A stretch of 64,000 nt of DNA from Escallonia rubra (lineage: Eukaryota; Streptophyta; Magnoliopsida; Escalloniales; Escalloniaceae), in contig JAVXUO010001362.1 of NCBI GenBank assembly GCA_033065855.1, positions 1 to 64,000 on the forward strand, read 5' to 3'. Below, in pieces: positions 22,935-33,983 of the stretch. The position numbers and the translations under genes are program-made. The notes below the pieces were generated by a model that worked only from the letters and a program-made list of their open reading frames with translations, had not been told where the DNA came from and searched no databases. How positions within the stretch are numbered: the stretch's first letter is position 1; every line of letters begins with the position of its first letter.

Positions 22935-23306
22935 TTATCCGGATTTAAGAAGATGACACGGGAGATTCATTGCAGAAAGCCTGTTGATAGCCAAGTTTGT
23001 CCCAGAAGCAGGGGAATCCCCTAAATTCACACAATCGGCACCCATTTCAACCTTATCTAGGCTCGCCGATGGGGGCTCCGCCGGCCGGTGAACAAACATT
23101 TCCAGCAACATCGCCGCCGCCATTTTCGAGGTGCGATTGAGTAACATTTCCCCAACAAAACCAAACTCTGTTTCTAAGCCAAGAGCTGAGTCGAGAACCC
23201 TAACTCCGGTGAGGCGGTGCCAGACAATGCCCCGACGCGATGGGGCAGAGCTTCTGCGGCAAAGGCGCAGAGTGGCGCTTTGCGGCTGACAGAGAGATCC
23301 GGTCAT
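22935..23306 (-). CDS. Unidentified open frame inside Pack-MULE 1
   Basis: A 123-residue minus-strand frame with GC content well above its surroundings. Its most protein-like part reads KMAAAMLLEMFVHRPAEPPS and DCVNLGDSPASGTNLAIN. No domain is recognised. It may be captured exonic or 5'-flanking DNA, and translation is not supported beyond the open frame. Confidence 0.3.
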   Translation of the reverse strand: MTGSLCQPQSATLRLCRRSSAPSRRGIVWHRLTGVRVLDSALGLETEFGFVGEMLLNRTSKMAAAMLLEMFVHRPAEPPSASLDKVEMGADCVNLGDSPASGTNLAINRLSAMNLPCHLLKSG

Positions 23307-23742
23307 CGGACGATGTATCGCTGGTTAGGGTAGGCGGTTTTGGTGGTGTCATGGAGGGGTCTCCGGTGACGGTGTGGCAGGATGGGTTGGTTGGTGAAAG
23401 AGAATCAAAGGAGAGGCGGTGGCGGAGCAGTGCTTGTTTCAATGTATGTGTGTGTGAGAGAGAGAAAGAGAGAGACATAGAGATACACAGAGAGAGAAGC
23501 ATATGAACAGAGAGAAATGACAGATGGGACGGGAAAATGACATATTTGCCCATGCCAAAATGGCACGTGAACCGCACATGGGGACTTAACGTCCAAAATT
23601 GAACGGACGTCCAATTTTGGAGCTATTTGCAACGGTTTTGTCAACCTCGAGGGACATTATTGCAAAAGTTGTAAACACGGGGGGCAAAGTGCAAAAACGT
23701 GTAAACCTTAGGGGACAGTTTTGTAATTAACCCTAAAATTTA

Positions 23743-24580
23743 AGATCAATTTTGTGACACATCATTATGTTTGTTTTCGAGTCCTTTTTTTTATTATTCA
23801 TATTTATCAAAATTGCACATGCATCATTATTATTTACTTTGATTTATCATTAAAAAATTCGTAACTACTGTTGCCATAATTTTAGTTTACCTTATATGAG
23901 CAAAAAATCAACTGTACACATTCTAAAACTCTACCTAATCAATGTATCAACATATTAGGACTTAATTTTGACTATTAACACCTCAAAAATACTTTAAGAT
24001 AACAAAATAATAACTGAAAATTATGAAAAGGGTAAATTTTTTTAGAAATTAAGTCATATCACTTTGTAAACTAATTTTGAAAGATCTTAATTTTTGAATT
24101 ATTTATCTTTGATTCCATACATGATTTGGTGTATATGATTCCCAATTTATAATTTGAGGTCAATTTTACGACACATCATCATGTTTGTGTTTGAAGTCCT
24201 TTTTTTTTTTTATCTATAATTATCAAAATTACACATGCATCGTGATTCTTTACTTTAATTTATTATTAGAAATTCGTAGTTATTGTTGTCATAATTTTAT
24301 TTTACCTTATATGAGTAGAAAACTAATTCTATACATTCTAAAACTCTACCTAATCAATGTATCAACATATTAGGACTTAATTTTGACTATTAACACCTCA
24401 AAAAGACTTTAAGATAACAAAAGAAATACTAAAAAATATATAATAAAATCCAAAATAGTTTTCAAAATTAAGTCATATCACTTTGTAAATTATATTCAAA
24501 ATATCTTGATTTGTGAATTATTTATCTTTGATTTCATACATGATTTTCATATTTTACATTTGTGAGATTTTATTTTATTT
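23743..24580. repeat. Tandem duplication, about 420-bp units
   Basis: 23743-24160 and 24161-24580 match in order: GATCAATTTT/GGTCAATTTT, CGACACATCAT, a T-run, ACACATGCATC, ATTCTAAAACTCTACCTAAT, ACATATTAGGACTTAATTTT and CACCTCAAAAA. This stretch is in the opposite orientation to most other copies of the AGGTAGAGTTTTAGAAGG unit in the Helitrons. Confidence 0.75.
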
Positions 24581-24946
24581 TAAAAGTACTTCTGAGGTGT
24601 TAGTAATGAAAGTTAAGACCTTATATGTTGTATATTAAATAGGTAGAATTTTAGAAGGTGCAAAATTAGTTTTCTATTCTTAGAAAGTTTCGTGAAATTA
24701 TGTCAATAATACTTGCGAGTTTTTAATAACAAGTTATAGTAAAGGGTCATGATGCACGTGTGATTTTAATAAGTAGAAGTTTTTAAAGTAATTTTGAGGT
24801 GCTAGTAGTGAAAATTAAAACCTTATATGTAAGTATATTGAATAGGTAGAATTTTAAAAGGTGCATAATTAATTAGCTTTCTACTCTTATAAAGTTTAGT
24901 AAAATTATGTCAACGATACTTACGAATTTTTAATAATAAATTATAG

Positions 24947-26282
24947 GGATAATATCACTTAAATTCCTGAGTTTAGGGGTATATTACAGTCGAGGACACA
25001 TGTTAGCATTTATATCACTTATATCCGTTGACCATACATAATACTAATGGTGTTAAAATTTTGTGTTAAATGACATGATTGCCCCTCAAGACCAAATCAT
25101 CTACTTTCTCTTCCTCTTGTCTCTCTTCTTCCATCAGCATCAACCCCTCTCCTTTCTGTCTTTATTTTCTACTTCTCTCTCTTCTTCCCCTTCTCTTACT
25201 CTCCAACACCCCCGTCCACACAACCCCATTCATTAGCGCTGTCGAGCTTCTCCATCTTATGGCGGCACTGCGCGAAGGTCTTTGCCGGGAAGGCACCTGG
25301 GCAGCGAACACCCACACTGGCGGCCACTGCGTCCCAGTCGATTGTGCAGAGGTAGCCACGGTAGAGCTCGCACCACTTCTCGCTGTAGGCCTCGATCAAG
25401 GACAACACTTTCTCCTGCGTCTCACACGGTGGCAGAAACTTCCGCGGCGGCTTGTCCAGCATCGCTACCATCTGGGGGTCGTGGTGGGTGGTCGACAATT
25501 TTGGAGAGGCGCACGTTAGCAAGAACTGCAAAAAAAAACTCAGCTGCAACTGTAGCGACGGTGAGCGATGGTCTTATTGGCTCGTGCATCGGCCAGTGGC
25601 GATGAGGATTGGGAGGCGTACATTCACGTTAGCAGATCCGGAGTCGCGGGTCAGCAGAAATAGTAGAAACCATCTTGGTGGTGGTGGACGGTGCCCATAG
25701 TAATTGGGCCTAAATTATGGGTGATGGCAAAATAAGGGGTGAGGCTTCTCTTACAACGTCCAACAAGGCGGTGGAGGATCTAATCAAGAGATAATCTGAG
25801 TGGTAGCACCACAATTTGTTGTGGTAGAATGTAGTGGTAGATGAGCAGTGTGAAAAATGGAGTTGAATTGTATATGAATTGGTTGTGGGCAAAGTGCTGG
25901 AGGTTGGTGGTGCTGGTGGATGTTGATAATGGGGCAGGTGGTGCTTTAAGTGTGTTTTTGAATCTGTGTGTAACCATGATGTTAGGGTGGGATTTTTGGG
26001 ACAAAGTAACTAGGTTGTGTAGTGGTTTTGGTTGGTGATGCTAGGTGGTCCGGTGGTTGTGAGAGAGGATAGAGGAAATGGGAAGAAGGAGAGGGTAGTA
26101 TTGCCATTTTCAAAATACGGTATTGCCAAATCAGCAAAAATCGTTAGTTAGGTTCACGGAGCCCTAACGGTGGGCATATCTGATACAAAATTTTCACATT
26201 TTGGATAAAATTGCAAAATTTTGAAACTTACGTCTTTGACTGTAATTTACCCATAAACTGAGGGATATAAGTGATATTATCC
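24947..26282. mobile_element. Pack-MULE 2, carrying a trihelix fragment
   Basis: The ends read GGATAATATCACTTA and TAAGTGATATTATCC, with about 50 bp of terminal inverted repeat (including GTTTA-GGGTA-ATTACAGTC). The flanking duplication is AAATTATAG / CAATTATAG (24938-24946, 26283-26291), so 8 of 9 bases match. The surrounding repeat unit is seen without the insertion elsewhere (about 27615, 29040). The interior contains a recognisable transcription-factor fragment on the minus strand. Confidence 0.85.
25196..25549 (-). pseudogene. Captured trihelix (Myb/SANT-like) transcription factor fragment
   Basis: The minus-strand frame contains TQEKVLSLIEAYSEKWCELY, then RGYLCTIDWDAVAASVGVR, then CPGAFPAKTFAQCRHKMEKL. 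This matches the trihelix DNA-binding domain of the ASIL-like subgroup: helix 1 with a K-W pair, then DWDAVA, then the P-K...QCRHK-EKL helix 3. The usual continuation (RKRYR and the C-terminal helix) is lost after MEKL, where the frame reads DSANEWG. The upstream Trp of helix 1 is not visible. Truncated at both ends and confined to the MULE, so a captured fragment. Confidence 0.78.
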
Positions 26283-27717
26283 CAATTATAGTAAAGAGTC
26301 GTAGTGCATGTGTGTCTCTAATAAGTAGAAGTGAAAAAGGGATGTGATATCAAAACAAAGAGTCATTGTGCATGTGTGTTTCTAATAAGTAGAAGTGAAA
26401 ATGAAATGTGATATAAAAACAAACATTATGACGTGTCCCATAATTAAAAGGCGATGACGTGTTGCAAAATTAAAAGTGGTAAAGAAGGAAAATAACACTA
26501 AAAAAAGCTTATGTGTCGCCTCCGAGACGCACAATGCTTCGTCTATTATATATTTACTAGTCCAGTAACCCGGGCAAGGCCTGAGTTGGTTATATTTAAC
26601 AATCTATGTATCCGTACGTTTGAGTGTCAGTATATTTTGGTAGAGTTAAAGTTAATTATTTAGGCATTATGTCGATGATTTTGAACAAAGCTTTATTTAT
26701 ATTCACGTGAAGCGAACTATCAAATTCAGTATATGTCGCTTTCATGCATTTTATATAGAAGTATCATCCTAATATAAAGAAACCCTAAATAAAATATAAA
26801 ACTAAAAAACGTTCCAAAACAGTAAATATTGAACTAATTCTATAATTATTACATTTATGAAATATCGTACGATTACAAACGATAGTTAAAAATAATATTA
26901 AAAGAACAATCATACTGTTCTTTTTAAGTATTAGTATATCACTACGCGATTGAGTAAAAGACATGTCAGATGGATAATTTTTTTGTTCAAGTCTAATTTA
27001 TCGTATAAAATGTGATAAACGAGGATACAATGACTTAGGATTAGCAAATTCTTTTTATATTCAGTTACTTTAGTTTTTTGCTTGATAGGTTCTTGATTGA
27101 GTTCTAATTTTATAATATATTCTAGTGATTATAGTAATGCCTAAGTTCTAATAATTTCATTTGTTCATTAAGAGTATAAAGCAATTTTACATCCTGAATT
27201 ATGAGCTACAATATTTATTTCACCAACTACCGATATTTTTCATATCTAAAGTTTATTTAAGTGCTAGTAATCTTATTAATTTCTAGTAAGCTTCAACAAT
27301 AATTTTAATATATAATTTTGTCTCTCATGTTTTTACATTCTTTCTTATTTAGAGTTTTGTAAAGTGCAAGTAAAAGTACAAAAAATTTAATCTTTACTTA
27401 TCTTTTACTCTTTAAATTATTGGATCTTATCTAGTTGAATAATTTTTTGAGATTTTTATTTTATTTTAAAAGTACTTTTTGAAGTGTTAGTAGTGAAAGT
27501 TAAGACCTTATACGTTGGTATATTGAATAGGTAGAGTTTTAAAAGGTGCATAATTGGTTTTCTATTCTTATAAAGTTTAGCAAAAATATGCCAATAATAT
27601 CCAATTTTTTTTAATAATAAATTATAGTGGAGAGTCATGATGCATGTTTGACTTTAGTAAGTAGAGGGTTTTAAAATACTTTTGATGTAAAAATATTGAA
27701 AATTAAGACCTTATATG

Positions 27718-28651
27718 TAGACCTGGCAAACGGGTATACCCGCCGGGTACGGGTAAAATCCGGTCGGGTTCAGATAAAACGGGTCGGATAATTTTTATCC
27801 GGGTTTTTACGGGTAGAGTTTTTTTAGGATTTGTACTCTACCCTTGCGGGTAGGGTATTACCCGCGGGTACATGTCTATTTTTTTTAAACAAACAGATTT
27901 AACACACTTTAGGTTTATAAATTAGGCCTTTTTTAACTACTTAACGTAAAAAGTTAATAGTAAATAATTTTTCAGTAATTTTCCTTTTGGTAGTAGACTA
28001 CAATCACTTTCTAGTTTCATTGCTACAGGGAAATGATGATCTCAGATTCTCAATTCCAACACAATCACTCCTATCTCCGGACAAAACAATATCTTAACAA
28101 AAATATGATAACATTACCTACAGGCTACAAATTAATTCCTACTTCTGAAGTAATAAAAAACTTAAATACATACAAAATACAAACACAAATAATATAAATA
28201 GATTTGATCGGAAACGGTGGCAGCGCAGTGGCGGTGCATCTGATCAGAGACGACAGTGGCGGCAGAACGACGGCGGATCTGATCGGAGACGACGGTGGCG
28301 GGATGTTGGTTGTCGATGGATCTGACTGGTGGCTAAGAGAGAGAGAGAGACAGAACGTGGTCGTGAGAGGATGTCGGCCGTCGTGCGAGAGAGAAAGGGT
28401 TCAGAGAGTGAAGGAAGAGCGGCACAAGAGAAAATAGGAGAAAAAAATGAGTGAAAGAAACCCTAGCACTTCATTTTATAGTTAAAAAAATGGGTAGTGA
28501 GGGTAAACCGTATCCGACCCGAGCCGATCCGAAAATTACGGTTCGGGTACGTGTCTGATTTCAGCGGGTACTCAAAATAGGGACCCGTACTTGGGGTTTT
28601 TGGCCGGGTACGGATCGACCCGCGGGTCCGGATCCTTTTTTACCAGGTCTA
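27718..28651. mobile_element. Non-autonomous hAT element, 934 bp
   Basis: The termini are TAGACCTGGCAAA and TTTACCAGGTCTA (12 of 13 complementary). The 8-bp target duplication CTTATATG is exact (27710-27717, 28652-28659). Subterminal zones are rich in CGGGTA/TACCCG words. The interrupted repeat unit is readable across the insertion. A plus-strand frame at 28204-28437 (Gly/Asp-rich, then GAGA-coded ER repeats) shows no transposase similarity. Confidence 0.93.
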
Positions 28652-28659
28652 CTTATATG

Positions 28660-29470
28660 TTAGTATATTAAATAGGTAGAAGGTGAAAAATTCATTTTCT
28701 ACTCTTATAAAGTTTAGTAAAATTATACCGATAATACCAATGAATTTTTTAATAATAAATTATAATAAAGAGTGATGATGCATGCGTGACTTTAATAAGT
28801 AGATGTTTTTAAAGCACTTTTGGTGCGGTAGTAGTGAAAAATAATAGTATAAAGTCATCAAGCATTTGTGACCTTAATAAGAAGAGGTTTTTAAAGTACT
28901 TTTGAGGTGTTAGTAGTGAAAATTAAGACCTTATATGCTAGTATAATGAATTTGTAGAGTTCAAGAAGGTGCATAATTGATTTTCTACTCTTATAAAGTT
29001 TAGTGAAATTATGCCAATAATACCTGCGAATTTTTTAATAATAAATTATAATAAGAGTCATGATGCATGTGTGACTTTAATAAGTAGAGGGTTTAAAAGT
29101 AATTATGGGATGTTAGTAGTGATAATTAAGAATTTATGTGTTCGTATATTGAATAGGTAGAGTTTGAGAATGTGCATAATCAGTTTCTACTCTTATAAAC
29201 TTTAGTGAAATTATGCCAATAATACATGTGAAAGTTTTTAATAATAAGTTATAGTAATAAGTCATGATACATGTGTAACTTTAATAAGCAAAGGTTTTTA
29301 AAGTATTTTTGAGGTTTTAATTGTCAAAATTAAGACTTTATATGTAAGCATATTGAATAGGTAGAGTTTTAAAAGGTGCATAATTAGTTTTTTACTATTA
29401 TAAAAGTTAGTAAAATTATGTCAATAATACCTACGAATTTTTTAATAATAAATTTAGTAAAGAGTCATAG
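28660..29470. repeat. Array of diverged about 190-bp units
   Basis: At least four units in tandem, each with TAGGTAGAGTTT, CTCTTATAAAGTTTAGT, ATTATGCCAATAATACC, TTTTTAATAATAAATTATA, AGTCATGATGCATGTGTGAC and TTTAATAAGTAGA in that order. Further units lie at about 24540-24945, 27470-27715 and 48010-48230. The array makes up the bulk of the Helitron-like elements. Confidence 0.8.
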
Positions 29471-29929
29471 TACATGTGTGTCTCTAATAAGCAGAAGTGT
29501 GAAAGGAATGTGATATCAAAACAAAGAGTCATGGCGCATATGTATATCTAATAAGTAGAAGTGAAAAATAAATTTGATATCAAAACAAATAGGATGACGT
29601 GTTGCATGAGTAAAAGGCAATGACGTGTCGCAAAATTAAAGGGGGTAAAAATGAAAAAGAACACTAAAATAATAAATTTAGTAAAGAGTCATAGTACATG
29701 TGTGCCTCTAATAAGGAGAAGTGAGAAAAAAATGTGATATCAAAACAAAGAGTCATGGCGCATATGAATATCTAATAAGTAGAAATGAAAAAAGAAACTG
29801 ATATCAAAACAAACAGGATGATCACATGAGTAAAAGGCGATGACATGTTGCAAAATTAAAAGAGGTAAAAATGAAAAAACAACACTAAAACAGCTTCTGT
29901 GTCGCCTCCGCGACGCACAACGCTTCGTC

Positions 29930-29931
<2 letters not shown>

Positions 29932-29976
<45 letters not shown>
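29932..29976. repeat. TA microsatellite at a Helitron 5' end
   Basis: TA repeat directly after the CTTCGTCTATTATA end motif. Open frames through it give meaningless IYIYIY protein. Confidence 0.9.
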
Positions 29977-29980
<4 letters not shown>

Positions 29981-30261
29981 GAAGACCATCTTGTGAAGGC
30001 ATTAATAAGGGTAACAAAGTCTCCTTAATAAGTGTAATCATTTGGCATTTGTTATAATAAGCTATTTAAATTCAAGTGGAGAAATATTAGCCAACGTAAT
30101 CATTGCAACCAAAGCCAAAATGTTGGTGCTAAAAAAATTTGCTGTAGGGAAACTCGAGACTGCTGGTTAATTATTTTTCTCAATTTAGTTAATATGTAAT
30201 TCAATTTTCATTTTTTTATGTAGTTTTGTTTTTTGGTTGAAAATAGTGTGATTATGTTTTT

Positions 30262-30405
30262 CACACCTCCGAGCAGGGTAGGACCACAAGGGTGGCAAAA
30301 CTCTCCCTACCAAGTTTTAACGCAACTGCATTTTCAGGGCTCGAAATCGAAACCTCTAGTTAAGTTAGGACAACCCCTTACCAGCTGACCTACGCGCTTG
30401 GTGGT
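30262..30405 (-). mobile_element. tRNA-derived SINE
   Basis: On the minus strand the 5' region contains an A-box-like AGGTCAGCTGGTAA (30392-30379) and, 24 bases further, a B-box-like GGTTTCGATTTCGAGCC (30354-30338). These are the internal RNA polymerase III promoter of a tRNA-related SINE. It continues through TTGGTAGGGAGAG and CCTACCCTGCTCGG to a GTGTGAAAAAC tail. The layout resembles the plant Au SINE family. There is no flanking gene. Confidence 0.7.
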
Positions 30406-31195
30406 AAACTTCATTTTTTTTTATGTATGTGTAAATATATTTGCACATAAATATTTGCTCTTATGTGCAAAACTATTACTATTGGATAGTATCTGTGAAT
30501 GCTTTAAAGTATCTGTCATATGGATAACACTACGTTAAGACCCTTGTTTATCAAAACAAAATGAAGAGAATTGGAATATGCGAGCAAAGGAGAAGGTTAG
30601 TTTACAAGGAATTGGAGTCACCATGGCATCTTTAACAATTTTTTATCATAAAAAATATATTGAGAAACAACCTACTACTGATGAATTGGAAATGTTAATG
30701 GAGCAAATATTGAAGTATTTATATAATAAGAGTGATGATAATTGCTATGACCAGTTACGGTATAACCAAAAAGTCATTTGCTAAATTTTGTAATATCTTA
30801 CGTAAAAAAGGAGGATTGCGTGATTGCAGCGTGTGTACGCTAAAGAAGTGGTAGACAAAATGATTAACACAAAGCCATTGGGATTCACTAGTACAGTGAT
30901 ATGATCATCATCTTTCGAACAAGATGAAGTTGGTTGGTCTAGGACTCCTAAATCAAAATCAAGTTTTCGTCATGTAACTAGAATTGTCTGCCAGAGCACC
31001 CCTTATTCTCTGGTTAAATTCTTTTACTTGTTTTTCAAAAATGATTCAAAGTGTTTTTTTCGAAAGATACTAACATCGTTGGCACATGAAATGCTCGCAC
31101 AATTAACAAGGACATATGGAAACATTACAAGGAAAACTGGCTACTGCAATATTATGCATAATAAAAGACGCTTTCCAGAAAGTGTTGTATTAACA
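30406..31195. other. No gene seen
   Basis: AT-rich. A 68-residue frame at 30578-30784 (+) shows no domain, and the same region reads like decayed non-coding sequence. Confidence 0.45.
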
Positions 31196-31203
31196 AGTTA
31201 ATG

Positions 31204-31722
31204 GCACGCTTGGCTTTGTTTGACAACACTTTTTTTTAATTTCCAAAAAAAAATAAAATTAAAGAACAGCTTAAATTATTATTTTTTTACAAAAACAAGT
31301 GGGTGTTTGATAACCCAATTTTTATTTTGAGTGTTTGATAATCCATTTTTTATTTCGAGTTTTTTTTTTTGTGGTGGTTTGCGGTAGTGGTGGTGGGGTG
31401 TGGCAGTGCCTGACGGTGATTGGTGGTTGCCGGCCGTGTTGGTCGGAGTTGGCCACCGGCAGCCGCCGGTGGTGGTCGCCGGCTGCTGGCGATGATGGTT
31501 GGAGTTGGCCGCTGGTGGTCACCGGAGGTGGGAGGATGGCGGTGGTGGTCTCAAAAGAAAAAAAACAAAACTGAAAAAAAAAACCTATTTTTGGAGTTTT
31601 TTTTTCTTCTTCAGTTTAAAAACTGATTTTTTAAACTGAAGGAGAAAAAAAATAGTTACTAAACGTAACTTTTTTTTTCAATTTTTAAAATTGATAAAAA
31701 AAACTGTGTCAAACTGGGCTTA
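31204..31722. mobile_element. Small TIR element with GGT-rich core
   Basis: The left end GCTTGGCTTTGTTTGACAAC and the right end GTGTCAAACTGGGCTTAG are imperfect inverted repeats, each followed inward by long A/T runs. The core (31375-31555) is rich in GGTGGT and GGCGG and has no convincing gene. A 40-base hairpin (TTCAGTTTAAAA paired with TTTTAAACTGAA) sits at about 31608-31648. The type is probably hAT or Harbinger; no target duplication is certain. Confidence 0.5.
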
Positions 31723-31850
31723 GTTGTGAACACTTGAACAAAGCAGGCTTATTAGGATGCGTAGGGTTTTATTGTTGCATTTTTTTACTTTGACTTACAG
31801 ACAAAGCTCCTCCTAGTCTTCCAAAAATACCTTTGCTCTTTCTCTCCCTC

Positions 31851-33657
31851 TATAACGCCCCGAACCCGAGGGTCCTAACACGTTCTTAAACTAAAATCCA
31901 CACATCAATGACATAACTATTATAAAGGCAGAGCAGAGCATCTAGGATACCACAAACACAATTATCTAAATCTCAAATATTTAACTCCATAAATAATCCA
32001 ACACCTATATACAATCCCTTCAAAAACTTAATTCCAAAATACTTCAAATTAAACTTTATTACAAGTCTCTTAGACTAAGTATCTGAATCCAAAAGAATAT
32101 AAATCAACTAACCAATATTTCGTCTAAAGAAATCTTAAGCTCTATTCTCAAGACCAGAAACTAGAGCAATTCCTACCGCTGCACTAATATTTCTCCCTTC
32201 GTGCTACTTTTGACCTGGAAGGGGAAGGAAACGAAAAACAAAGGAGTGAGCCCAAATTGCCCAGTAAAAGATCTTACACACAGAGGGCCAAAAACGAATA
32301 ACAAATCAACCCAAAAAGGGGTTACATAACCAATAAGTCGAATATTAAAATATATTTACCAAATCTTGTGGGTGTCACATACACAATTTCTTATTATTAA
32401 GCATCACAAATCATGGTTATACCATGTCGAATATTGTAGCCGGCGCGTCACAAATAAGTCACGATAATTAAAAGTGACTTTCGAACACAAATATCATCCA
32501 CAAAGTAATTTGATAAATATAGCGAATATTCATTCGAAGTCCAAAAATAGTAATTATAGACTCAAATCGAAGAGAACAAAAATATGAATCCAACGAAACA
32601 AAAATAGGCTCAATCGGAGATCGGATGAATGCGGTATCTTCAAAAGAAATTTTGGGTGAAAAACTAAACTCACGAAAATCGATGTCGAAAAGGAATCACC
32701 TACAAGGTGTCACGTGGCAAAGGAGATTGGGAATTCACACGCTAAGACCAAAATCGATGGAATGCAATGATCGGAGAACATAACAATAATATAAACCATG
32801 TGTAAGGACCAATGGATACGTGACAAGTGGCTTTGAAGGTTTGGACTCTTAAAGATCGGCTCATTTTGGCAATGAACAAAGAATGGAATAGGGAAACTAA
32901 ATAGTGAGCGCTAAAAGAAATTAGCATTATGAAATATATGGAACCGCCTTTAACGCAAGTTATAAGACAGTAGCAAATTTTATGGGTAATGTTAAAAATA
33001 AACTTGATGATCAACAAAACGTTCAAAGACAAATAGATTTTTGGGAATCAAAGCATAGCGCATAGATCTCGTGTATAAAACGAAAAGATGGCGTAAGAAC
33101 TCTTACTTCAAAATAACGAATATAACGTCAAAAAATTCTCTTCTTCATCTTAGATCAATCACCGTCTTTTTGCTTGAATACCCAAAAGCATGCACTCGAC
33201 TCTTTATCTTAGATCAATCACCACATTTTTACTTGAATACCCAAAAGAACGCACTTGACTCTTTTCTCTTTCTTCTCCTTTGTCTCTAAAAAAAATATAT
33301 GAAGACTCTTTTGTCTTCTTCCCCCTTATATAGTTTGCTAATCTAATTCTAATATGACTTGAAGTCCCAATTTCTAGTGTAATTATAACACAACTAAATC
33401 CTTATTCTTAGTGTAATTATTATACAACTAATAGATCTCATTACTAATTTAATCACAATATGACTTAAAATCCTAATCCAAGTCGAATTTTTTTTTCTTT
33501 TTCCTAATCCAATCACATTAGCCAGTAATACTACTAAATATTAATTTCTTCTCTAAAAGGACTCCAAATAATTTATCTAAGGTCCAATACTCAATCCAAA
33601 ATCATAATAATTTTTAATTATTCTTTACACAAGTACCAAAAAATCCGGGGTATTACA
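31851..33657 (-). mobile_element. Solo LTR, Ty3/Del (Tekay)-like, minus orientation
   Basis: It begins TATAACGCCCCGAACCCG and ends AATCCGGGGTATTACA. The inverted ends (TGTAATACCCC ... CGGGGCGTTATA on the minus strand) are typical of Ty3-type chromovirus LTRs in plants. The flanks CCCTC (31846-31850) and CACTC (33658-33662) would be a 5-bp duplication with one mismatch. No internal domains occur on either side, so a solo LTR formed by LTR-LTR recombination is the simplest reading. The flanking CT-rich sequence is continuous when the LTR is removed. Confidence 0.6.
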
Positions 33658-33699
33658 CACTCACTGCAGATTTCCTTTCGTCTCTCTTTATCTCCAGAA

Positions 33700-33951
33700 T
33701 TTCTACTCTCCTTCTCTCTCAACATTTTCTGATTCCACCGAGCAAAATCTATTTCTACTCTGACACAACCAGAAATCCCTCTATCTTTATCGATCTCAAT
33801 TTTCAGTCAGATGTCTCTCTTTCGAATGATTATGATGTAAGCCGAGTGCCAGAACTTTCACCAGAGGCTTATTCAATCGCTAATGAGAAAGGCACAGTCC
33901 TTGGAAGATTCAATTCAGGTACATCAACCCCCCCCCCCCACCCCCCCCCCC

Positions 33952-33983
<32 letters not shown>

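Larger units (their letters stand above)
22372..23733. mobile_element. Pack-MULE 1 with perfect 9-bp TSD
   Basis: The ends read GGGTTAATTAC and GTAATTAACCC. The terminal inverted repeats run about 190 bp and share TTTTGCACTTT, GGACGTCC and CATGCCATTTTGG-type words. The 9-bp target duplication TAAAATTTA is exact (22363-22371 and 23734-23742). A neighbouring repeat unit at about 24137-24170 preserves the equivalent unfilled site. The interior is GC-richer than the surroundings and has exon-like minus-strand reading frames, as in Pack-MULEs. Confidence 0.92.
19833..26550 (-). mobile_element. Helitron-like element 1 (minus orientation), with nested insertions
   Basis: On the minus strand the left end reads a GC hairpin (ACCCGTGCCTTGCCCGGGT), TACTGAT and CTAA followed by T at 19833-19836, a CTRR Helitron end. 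The right end is taken as the AATGCTTCGTCTATTATA region just before the next element's CTAG at 26557. No RepHel gene is present. The body is AT-rich, made of diverged 190-420-bp units, and holds two later MULE insertions (22372-23733 and 24947-26282). The 5' end is approximate. Confidence 0.55.
26557..29935 (-). mobile_element. Helitron-like element 2 (minus orientation)
   Basis: The minus-strand 3' end is at 26557-26560 (CTAG followed by T), preceded by GGGTTACTGGA and the GCCTTGCCCGGG hairpin. The right (5') end is near 29935, with the sequence AACGCTTCGTCTATTATA shared with elements 1 and 3. It abuts element 1 head to tail. There is no coding capacity; the body is an array of about 190-bp units interrupted by an hAT element. 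Confidence 0.55.

Noticed and set aside
29840-30041. Open frames with IYIYIY stretches on both strands (also 3971-4237)
   Set aside because: They are translations of TA microsatellites.
30578-30784. 68-residue plus-strand frame (MRAKEKVSLQGIGV...)
   Set aside because: Codon and composition pattern look random, with no homology I can recognise and no supporting context.
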